A DNA stretch of 64,000 nt from Adiantum capillus-veneris (lineage: Eukaryota; Streptophyta; Polypodiopsida; Polypodiales; Pteridaceae), in assembly GCA_014529385.2 (NCBI GenBank), contig CM043944.1, positions 77,081,884 through 77,145,883 on the forward strand. The letters are read 5' to 3'. The translations under genes were made by a program, and so were the position numbers. This document shows, piece by piece, positions 55,722-64,000 of this stretch; the stretch's first letter is position 1, and every line of letters begins with the position of its first letter. The notes beneath the pieces were generated by a model. That model was not told where the DNA came from, searched no databases, and worked only from the letters and a program-made list of their open reading frames with translations.

Positions 55722-56139
55722 GTAAGTTATTAATTTTTGTGGTTTGCTAGTCTCTCGTTGTGGTGTATTATGGTAGTGGGTAAGCATAAAGTTCTATGCA
55801 GTGGGTTAGAGTTTCTCATCAAGTCAAAATCGTCGGTCAAGGGTTACCAACTACTAAACTGGTGTCTACTCTAGCTTGCTGTCGCTGCACGGTACACCCA
55901 CTTCAGCCTTGCTACTGCCCCCACCTTCTCTCTTCCTTAACCTGCTCCCCATCCTATGCCCCTTCTTCATACGCTTGCAGCCTCTCTTGGCATGCGCACA
56001 CACTCTTTCTCACTGGCTATCACACACAATGCTCTTGCACATTGTGCTCTTTTTAGTACTCCCACATGCATGCACACCAATTCTTGCCCACTCTCTTGCA
56101 CCCACACATCCTGTTGTATCCATGTGTGCAGCCTTGTTA
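55722..56139 (+). other. Start of the next intron of the SET-domain gene
   Basis: GTAAGT donor, then non-coding. Continues past the hAT and LINE-E to the window end with no further exon seen, so this intron is at least 8.3 kb. Confidence 0.55.
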
Positions 56140-56630
56140 CAGGGGAACTCCTGGAAATAGCCCTTGGAATGCTGGGGTGGCGTTCTGGGTGTAGGAAGGT
56201 GCAGGGGACGGGTTGGAACGGGCTGCCGTTCCAGGGCACTGCATGAAATCTAAGATCTTGTGAAACGGGGTCGGAATAGATGGACAGGCTGGGCACATGG
56301 GTGGACGGACAGTTTCTGTTTAACAAGTCGCTTTCCGTTTAACAGCCATAAATGGTGCAATTGTGAAGAATAGTTTGTTTTCCCCATGCCCCCCACCTAT
56401 AAAATATACTGCCACACCACCCCCTCCCCCCCCCAACCCAACATACACACACACGAACCTTCATACAGGCTCTCAAGCTCTTTCAAGTTTCCCTCTCAAG
56501 CCTCAAGGGCCAAGTCTCTCAAGTCTATGCAAGGCTCAAGCTTGCTTCCTCTCCCCCTCCCTCTCTCTTAAAAGCTCTCTCTGTCTCCCTCTCAAGCTCT
56601 CATTGCTCAAGACTCAAGACTTGTCACTTA

Positions 56631-56632
<2 letters not shown>

Positions 56633-56685
<53 letters not shown>
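56633..56685. repeat. (CT)n microsatellite
   Basis: 53 bases of perfect CT in the hAT leader. Confidence 0.95.
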
Positions 56686-56690
<5 letters not shown>

Positions 56691-56701
56691 GTCCGTCTTC
56701 C

Positions 56702-57147
56702 ATGGCCTCCTCTTCTCGTGCACCCTCCTCTTCTCATGCAGACAACATTCAAAAGCCAAAGGAGTGGTCATGGTGGGATGAGGGGCGAGGCGACCTTGAA
56801 AGGCACTTTGTCGGTGGCAGGAGGTGCTTGTGATGCATGGCATGCAAGCTTTGCTCGTAATATCGGAAAGGGGGCCAGGACAAAGTGAGGGCACACTTTC
56901 TTCTTGTGTCGGGGCATTAGGTGAGATTTTGCACAGATGTAAGTGCTGAGAAGGAGCTTGAGGAAAAGGACTACTGTGGAGCCTTGCATTGAGAAGGTTT
57001 ATGAGGCCATGGACTTCGTGAGCGAGTGGCTTGAGTTGGATGCAGAACGATATTCAAAGATCCACGCGTTTTGCAAGAAGAAGTGGGATTCATATGAGAG
57101 TTCCAAGATGATGCAGGACAAGATACAAGATAAGGAAGTTGGTGGTT
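56702..57147 (+). pseudogene. hAT transposase remnant (BED finger and middle part)
   Basis: See the transposon entry. At least four stops. The catalytic region with the first Asp is missing between the BED finger and the KVYEAMD region, so the copy was non-autonomous before or besides the LINE-E insertion. Confidence 0.62.
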
Positions 57148-57445
57148 ATTTTAGAGAGATGCCCGGTGCCCCCCCTGTTTTCGCGCTGCCCCAAAGGCTG
57201 CCCGCTGCCCTCCTCTCGCGTTGCCATCCCCACCCCATCCCCCCGCTCGCTGCCGCTTGTGCACCCGCACACTGCCCGGCTGCCCACTTCGCCCTCGCCG
57301 TCCCACCATCCCCCCCACCGTCCTCTTTGCTCCCGAAGGTCTTCTGCACCTGGCTCGGCAACGCTTTCTCTTCGGACAAGTGCTTGGCGTACTCGTTCGC
57401 AGATTTTCTTCACCGCCCGCTTCTTCGACTCAGCAGTAGACACAG

Positions 57446-59348
57446 ATGGAGGCTCCAGCTCCACCTCAGAGGGACTCACCTGAAGCCCCCTCGCCCAACC
57501 CCGCTGAGCCCACCATTCGACTTGCTCTTTCGCTGACAGAGCAAGCGAGCCTTGCCGCAGAGGTAGAACGCTTGCAGGCGACTTGTGTCATCTGCAAGGT
57601 TCTCGGCACCCGTCCTAGCAGAGGAGAGCTGCGTGACCTTCTCCAGGCCCGCCTCCTCGCAGAGGTGGGCAAGATCTTGGATGTCCAGATTCTCGGATGG
57701 GGGTACTACCAGATTGAGTTCTAGACTTCCGAGATGGCCTCCAAGGTCATAGCTATGAGTCCATTGGCCATCCGAGCATCACGCGCCCACTTTCGACAGT
57801 GGCGACATGGTTTTGACCCGACTTCGGATGTGCTAGTAGAGGAGGCGGATATCCCCATCTCAGTCTGCTTTCCGGGTTTACGGAGGGAGTACCTTCCACT
57901 TCTCTCCAGGATTGGCTCCGCCATCGGGACTGTCCTGGAGACCTCGTACGGCAGCATCAGTAGCTGCCAAGGCGGCTAGCATCCCTTCAGTTCGAGTTTT
58001 GGTCAAAGATACCCACACGCTCCCGAAGGTCATCCTTCTGCCTCGGGTGAGTGGGGGTTGGTTTAGATAGTGTGGAGTACTCGGGTCTCCCGAACCAGTG
58101 CTTCATTTGCAGACAGATGGGCCACCTAGCGAAGGCCTGTCCACGGAGGAGACCACGACCCACACCTCAGCCTCAGCCCCAGCCTGCCAAGGTTGGGCTG
58201 CAGCCGCAGCCAGCGACAGCGCACAGATTCAGAGCCACCCTGCGAGCCTGGGGCTCTAGCGGAGGAGGGGTGGCAACAAGCCCGTGGCCATCGACGCCAG
58301 GGGCCACAGAGACAGCCTGGCACTCAGAGTGGCCCTCAGATGCCTACTCAACAGCAGTGGGTCCCCACGGGGAACCGCTTTGGTCCTCTTGAGCAGGAGG
58401 AGCCCCCTACGCCAGCCTCCACCTCCGCCTCACCCTCGCCAGCCGCTCCGCCTTCCGATTTTCCCTCCTCCTCCTCATCCCCTCCCCCGCCCTCTGCTCC
58501 CGCCCACTCCCCACCTCGCCCCCCTGTCTCTGTCGCCCCACCCCGCTTCTCTTCTCCTCCGCCCCCCCCCCCCAGCTCCTTCTCCCCCTCCTCCTTTTCC
58601 AGCACCACAGTCGACTCAGGAGACTGGTCCCTCGCCGGCGGCTAGGAGATCTCTTGGCAGCGCCTTTGCCACGAGTCGCCTAGCGAGAGCGGGTCAGCCC
58701 TTCTTGCGGCCCCCTCTGCAGATTCAGACATCTTCCCTTGCAGCTATCCTTCGTGGTCTGACGAGCATTGACCTCTGACGCTGCTGGGATTTCTTCGATT
58801 ACGGGTTCACTCGCTTTCTCGGCGATTCCGCAGCAGACCACGAGGCAGCCTGCTTCAGGGTCCACGCTTTGTTCCTTGCCGCTAGGGGGACAGAGGCCTT
58901 GGACTCAGCAGTTGGTTTCTCCTTCCCCCTCTGTGGTAGGACTGAGACAAAGTGGTCCCTCGACTCAGTGGTGGGATGGTTGCATACACAGGTTCTGGAG
59001 TTCTCTCACCACATGGGAGAACTTGGCGTTACAGATTTGCTGCAGACCTTGTGGCCACTGGCCAAGTTTGCTGTGACACCCCCAGACTCAGTAGGATGTA
59101 GACACATTGTGGTGTACTTTTTTGCTGATACGTAGTGTTTGCCTTGCTATGTATACATTCATGAGGACTCCTGGACAGAGGAGGTTGCTTTACGCACGGC
59201 TCGCTCTGCTTGGGCTTGGACCAGGCACTCACTGCAGTCTCGCCTATCTAGAGGGCGCTCGGATGCGGATTACTCCCCATCCAAGCCAGCCTCGAAGATA
59301 GCCCGTCTTGCTGCTGCGGCAACATCTGTTCTCTCTCGCTCCCCATGA
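57446..59348 (+). pseudogene. LINE-E ORF1 (RNA-binding type, CCHC knuckle)
   Basis: Starts MEAPAPPQRDSPEAPSPNP. The N-terminal domain has TRPSRGELRDLLQARLLAEV, KILDVQILGWGYYQIEF, a stop at 57722, then KVIAMSPLAIRASRAHFRQW and PGLRREYLPLLSRIGSAIGT. After a frameshift near 57945 comes the knuckle CFICRQMGHLAKAC (58110-58150), a long Pro/Ser-rich spacer (58193-58645), and a conserved C-terminal block (VVGFSFPLC..., FSHHMGELGVTDLLQTLW, RHIVVYFFADT) to TGA at 59346-59348. The block is the same in LINE-F. Confidence 0.75.
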
Positions 59349-62300
59349 GGATCGTCTCGTGGAACGTGCAGAGACTAGGTGGGCCTCAGTTTTAGCGACA
59401 GAGGGGCCGATTGTGTCAGGAGCTTCAGCGTTGCCTTGTCGGAGGAGAGATTGATCTCCTTATGCTTCAGGAGCACCATTTGTCTGAGAGCCGCATTCGG
59501 CGATTTGGTCAGATTTTGCGTGGACGCTATGATACCTTTTGGTCAGATGCTTTTGGACCTGGAGGCATCCAGGGTGGGGTATGTATGACTATTGCGGACT
59601 CATTGCAGTAGGCCATTGTGGGCAGAGGGATTATTGTGCCAAGCAGGGCTCAGTGGATTACTATGCAGGTTCAGGGTGGCCTTGTGGGTTTCCTGAACAT
59701 CTATGCGCCCAATGTGGCGAGTGCTCGTGCAGAGTTTTGGTCACAGATTGTTGAGTCTTTGCCACAGGTTGACCAGTGGTGTGTAGGAGGGGACTTCAAC
59801 ATGTTGGAGGACCCTTCTGACAGGATCGGAGGCAGCCATGCTACTGTGCATGGAGTCGAGTTAGCAGCTTGGGAGAGGTTGTGTATGACTTTGAGGGTCT
59901 CGGACACATGGCAGCATTCTGGCTTTGTGAGGCCTCCTGAGAGTCTTGCCTTCTCTAGATCGGACCGTAGAGTGGGAGGAGTGAATCTATCGCGCATAGA
60001 TCGCTTCTACACTAGTGACCACTTCAATGACTTGGGGGGATCAATGGGCATCCTGGCAGGGACATCCTTCTCGGACCATGCACCAGTGATCCTCACAGTG
60101 GCAGTCAGGCAGAGGAGTGGGAGCACGATGCTTTGCATCCCAGAGCGGGTCTTGTTGGACTCAGCACTCAGAGAGGGTCGAGGCTCTATGGACAGAGCAT
60201 GGACAGCCAGGCTTCACCTGCAGACAGAGTGGCCTCAGACCTAGCTCAGCTTAGCCACTTCTTTCTCTAGGAGTCTCTGGCTCGACGGGCTGCAGCGAGA
60301 GAGGAGGAGCAGTGTCTCAGACGAGGCATTGCTTCACTATAGAGGATGCAGGAGCAGCATCCAGACAGTCCATGGTTGGAGGAGCAGTTACAGCAGGCTC
60401 GACAGGAGCTTGCTTGCACAGAGGAGAGGCGCCATGAGTTTGCCTTTCACCGACAGGCATCTCAGTGGACTCAGGTGGGTGACAGAGTGACAGGTGCTTT
60501 TTTTGAGACAGTGGGACCTCGGCACTCGCATGCCAAGGTCAATCAGTTGAGGAGACCCGATGGGTCAGTTGTTTGTGAGCCAGAGGATATGCGTGCAGTT
60601 GCTACTGACTTTTACCATGAGTTACTGTCGGCTGAGCCCGAGTTAGAGAGACAGGATGCATGCAGGGAGTAGGTTTGGGCACAGATGCCTTGTCTTGTGA
60701 CTGAGGAGATGCGCCAGAGGCTAGAGATACCTCTTCAGCTTGAGGAGCTGCACACGGCTCTTAGGGCCCTCCCTCGTGGTAGCTGTCCAGGTGAGGATGG
60801 GCTGACTCCCAGCTTCTTCTTGGAGTACTGGGACCTGCTTGGCCCAGATCTTTGTAGTGCCTTTCAGTACATTTTGCACACAGGAGTGATGCCGGATAGC
60901 ATGAGTGAGGGCCTGATTTACCTCATTCCAAAGGAGGGTGGCTCCTTGGATGAGATTCGACAGTGGCGCCCCATCACCATTCTCAACTCAGCCTACAAAA
61001 TTCTTGCCAAGGCTCTGAGTTTGAGGATTCAGCCACTTTTGGAGAGCCTTATACATGGGACTCATACAGGTTTTGTCAAGGAACGCAGTATCCTTGACAA
61101 CATCTTCACTTTTTGGGAGGCTTCTGCCCTTGCACGGCTCCGTGGGGAGGACCTTGTGATTCTTCTTCTCGATTTTGAGAAGGCATACGACAGAGTTGAC
61201 TGGGACTTTCTAGAGGGCACGCTACGCAGGATGGGCTTCTCAGATGCTTGGATCAGAGGGGTGTCAGCTTTGTACAGACAGGCTCACAGTCAGGTGCTGT
61301 TGGCAGGAGGTAGAGGTGAGCGCTTCATGTTCACACGTTCGGTCAGACAAGGTTGTCCTCTTGCCCCTTTTCTCTTTCTGTTCTATGCGGAGGCGATGAG
61401 CAGATTTTTGGTGTCACAGCAGGTTGGTTTGAGAGGCTTAGCACTCCCTATACCGGGAGATGAGCTTCTGGACGCTGAGTTTGCCGACGACTCAGCCTTG
61501 TACTTAGAGGGCCAGGAGGCCAATCTACACAGATGTGAGCAGGCTTTGGAGACCTTCTGCTGTGCATCGGGCGCATTGATCAACTGGAGAAAGACAGTGG
61601 CTTTCTCGGTTGGCAGTGCTCCTGTGCCAAATTGGATGCCAGGAGAGGGTTTCAGGTGAATTCCTCCAGGGACTGCAGTTCGGTACTTGGGCTGTCAGAT
61701 TGGTCTGGACTTGTCCCCCGAGCAGCAGATTGCTCCTCTTCTTCTGTCCATCGGGAGAAAGCTGTTACATTAGAGCTCAGCACGACTTTCGCTGGCTGGT
61801 AGAGTAGTAGTTGCCAACCAGGTGTTGTTGGCGACTATGTGGTACATCACTTCTTGCTGGATCTTCTCGAGTTCTTGTATCAGCCAGGTAGAGAGGCTGA
61901 TCAGGAACTTCCTTTGGTCAGGTCGCGATACTCAGATTGCCCGAGCCAAGGTGGCTTGGTCGGTCATCACACTTCCTTGTTCTCAGGGAGGGCTTGGGAT
62001 CATTGATCCTGCACAGCAGAGCAGAGCCCTTCTTGGGAAGTTTGTCGTCAGAGGACTTCTTCCAGGCGAGGAGCCCTGGAAGGAATTCTTGTTGCAGAGG
62101 CTTCGTGCCAGGGTGCCTCAGTCAGGAGGCCCTTGGCAACCTTCGACCAGATGGATCTTTTCAGAGCTGCGCCGAGTTGGTTTGAGCAGGAGACTGGAGG
62201 ACAGATTCGCTGTGAGTTTGCTTCGATCTTGGGAGCTCTTACGGCGTGGCCTAGAGCAGAGATAGCCAACGTGCACGGAGGAGTGCTTACGGCAGCCCCT

Positions 62301-63693
62301 CGTCTGGAACCCCATGGTTAGCACTCAGAGAGGCCACTTGGTTGGGAGTCGGCCTCATGTTTCTTGCGGTCCCATGGCACCAGGCCCAACGCGTTCTCTA
62401 GGTGACTGGCTAGAGTTCACAGGTTTGTCAGAGGAGGTGCAGGCTGTCCAGCTACAGGGCATGAGAGGGGTGTAGAGCATGTGTCAGGACATCTCAGAGT
62501 CAATTCGAGCTGATTGTCTCACGCCTCTCGAGCCTGTAGCACCCCGGTGGATGGGAGCCTTCACACGACTGGAGGTTCTCATTTCAGTCAGAGCTTGCTC
62601 AGAGACTGTCCCAGCCCTGTTCTTCGAGCTTCAGGGTGGGGGACGATTACAGCGAGTTGCAGTAGAGGCCCCGCAGGTAGCAGAGTGCTGTTTCCAAAGG
62701 ATCCGAGTTGTGGGCATCTGTGGGAGGACTTGCGTCATAGACCCTGACCCAACAGCTCTTGAGACTGGACACTGGAGGCTATGGGCTTGGGAGTGTTGTC
62801 CACTGGCACGAGTACAGTGGGATCCTGGTGAGTGGCTATGGAGGGACCCCTTCTCTTCTGCCGACCGCCCAGGAGTCCCCTTCTTTCAGTACACTGTTCG
62901 GCTTGGACGTCATATACTTGCAGCACAGAGAGAGGCCCGCCCCGCTGCAGCACGTCATTGGCAGGAGGAGGGCCTCACAGTCGAGTTCCTGGCAGCTTTT
63001 TGGCAGAGGCTGTGGGACTCCAGACAGCCGAGGCGAGTCACCTTGTTCCAGTGGCTGGTTGCACACAGAGCCACAGCAGTAGGGAGCTGGCTTGTGCATA
63101 GTGGTCTCTCGGCCGCATGTGCAGCCTGTGACCAGTTGGTGGAGAGTCAGCGTCACTGTCTTTGGGACTGTCCCTCGGCCCAGCAGGTGTGGCTACGTGT
63201 TCTTTGGCTGATGCCTGCCCTCTCCACGGCTCGACAATACACTTGGGGGGCAGCGGCTTGGTCCACCCTCACGGGCCCAGCTCTTCAGTTTGAGCTATCT
63301 TCCACCAGCAGGATGATAGTGATACAGGGGGGGCGACCTACACTCCAGCCTGCTACAGAGATTACTCCACAGGAGTGGTGACGTGAGAGAGAGGAGTGTT
63401 GGGAGCTCATCAGCGGCCTAGCTCTCTGGTTCATCTGGCGGGCCCGTTGTTTCCGCATCTTTGAGGCTCGTCCTGTGCCACCAGCAAAGACTGTTCGTGA
63501 CTTTTGGCTAGAGCTAATCCATACTCTCAGAGGACAGCTTGAGGGACTACAGGGTTGCTCTGACCGCACACGGGAGTGCCGCGAGGCTTTTCTTCGACTC
63601 TGGCGCCCTGGGCCTTTCTACACCATAGTCCAGGGGGTGCTCAGATGGCACTACTGTCCACCTGTGTGGCTCTTCCCTCCTCCCATCTCTTGA
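59345..63693 (+). pseudogene. LINE-E ORF2 (endonuclease, RT, zf-RVT)
   Basis: MRIVSWNVQRLGGPQF, then endonuclease (VGGDFNMLEDPSDRIGG, TSFSDHAPVILTV). One frameshift falls near 60244. RT: GSCPGEDGLTPSFFLEYWD, MSEGLIYLIPKEGGSLDEIR, LLDFEKAYDRVDWDFLEG, RSVRQGCPLAPFLFLFYAE, catalytic EFADDSALYLEG near 61480. The C-terminus has a zf-RVT (FQWLVAHRATAVGSW, CAACDQLVESQRHCLWDC, 63040-63180) and ends at PPPIS-stop. About ten premature stops, most of them TAG. Comparison with LINE-F shows Gln or Trp at those sites. ORF2 starts inside the stop of ORF1 (ATGA). Confidence 0.85.
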
Positions 63694-63837
63694 TTTAGCC
63701 TCATTGTATATATGCTGTTTTTTCATTGGGAGAGTCTCCCCATCATGCTTGTTGTAGCCCTCTCTCGCAGAGGTGGATGTAGCCCTATGGGCAGTTTTCA
63801 TTAACTAATAGAAGGATCTTTTTCTCGAAAAAAAAAA
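63694..63837 (+). other. LINE-E 3' UTR and A-rich end
   Basis: 144 bases, ends CTTTTTCTCG followed by 11 A, GA. This differs from LINE-C and D, which end in (TG)n. Confidence 0.7.
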
Positions 63838-64000
63838 AGATCAGCTTAGTGCTATGGTGGGAGGCGCATGGCTATGATGGCCCTGAGCTTCAAAGATTGG
63901 TGATCCGTGCTCTCTGCCAGTCCTCGTAAATTTAATACATTGTGTCACAACCTATTGACGTTGGTGCAGTCAAAGTGTGTCGGCTTTAGAAGGTGGCATG
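63838..64000 (+). pseudogene. hAT transposase C-terminal dimerisation fragment
   Basis: The frame WWEAHGYDGPELQRLVIRAL, then CQSS (from about 63857) is the classic WW....G...PELQ.LAIR.LS....SS motif of the hAT dimerisation domain. It then meets stops. It continues the hAT interrupted at 57147. Confidence 0.78.

Larger units (their letters stand above)
56140..57147 (+). mobile_element. hAT transposon, left part
   Basis: CAGGGGAACTCC at 56140 fits the start of a hAT terminal inverted repeat; the other end is outside the window. Coding remains: MASSSRAPSSSHADNIQK at 56702, then a BED zinc-finger region split by stops (CMACKLCS, KVRAHFLLVSGH, VRFCTDVSAE, 56840-56960), then after an apparent internal deletion CIEKVYEAMDFVSEWLELD (57000), the region before the dimerisation domain. 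A (CT)n tract at 56633-56685 lies in the leader. The rest resumes at 63838. Confidence 0.65.
57148..63837 (+). mobile_element. LINE-E: full-length-looking LINE inserted in the hAT
   Basis: C-rich 5' UTR (57148-57445), ORF1, ORF2, 3' UTR and an A-rich end (CTCGAAAAAAAAAAAGA, 63827). The hAT protein frame is interrupted at 57147 and picks up at 63838. Sister of LINE-F. Many in-frame stops but only one clear frameshift in ORF2. The exact 5' end and target duplication are not visible. Confidence 0.85.

Noticed and set aside
55722-57150. A third SET exon near 55800-56300
   Set aside because: Open frames there show no SET-like residues and no paired splice sites.

Overview
This window looks like nuclear DNA of a land plant with a large, repeat-choked genome (a fern-like or gymnosperm-like genome is my guess; the sequence does not settle it). 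The evidence is plant-type Ty3 and Ty1/copia LTR retrotransposons, some primed by initiator-Met tRNA, a Tat-type Ty3 element with a second RNase H, plant-type LINEs with a CCHC ORF1, hAT transposons, long (GA)n/(TA)n microsatellites, spliceosomal exons, and a diacylglycerol acyltransferase 2 fragment carrying the plant form of its active-site motif. I see no bacterial operon, rRNA, tRNA or CRISPR.

Layout. 1-2828 and 12702-12930: a minus-strand gag-only LTR family in an LTR-gag-LTR-gag order. It is split by a nearly intact Tat-type Ty3 element, Ty3-1 (2829-12701, 1497-bp LTRs). 12930-14354: mixed gag pieces and leader or LTR debris. 14355-19050: degraded chromovirus Ty3-C. 19582-23026: a 5'-truncated plus-strand copy of an LTR family that carries captured host gene pieces, including DGAT2. 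23034-25259: hAT and LINE scraps and microsatellites. 25597-31210: copia element on the minus strand. 32160-32439: a host exon.

33215-55256 is a nest of elements: LINE-D, LINE-C and the long LINE-F, all minus strand. LINE-F is interrupted by chromovirus Ty3-B (43190-48530, plus) and by Ty3-A (48678-54314, minus, a sister of the 19.6-23.0 kb copy). 55603-55721: a second host exon. 56140-64000: a hAT transposon interrupted by LINE-E (57148-63837).

Main result. Two short plus-strand exons, 32160-32439 and 55603-55721, join in phase. Together they encode the start of a SET-domain methyltransferase of the Rubisco-LSMT/SETD3 type. The intron between them is 23163 bp and consists almost entirely of nested transposons. 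The next intron is at least 8.3 kb and holds the hAT and LINE-E. The window is therefore largely the inside of a host gene with giant introns.

The insertions can be ordered. The hAT predates LINE-E. LINE-F predates LINE-C, Ty3-A and Ty3-B. Ty3-1, with LTRs about 1% different by eye, is among the youngest. Stops in the transposon ORFs very often replace Gln (CAG to TAG) or Trp codons, as expected from decay of methylated cytosines.
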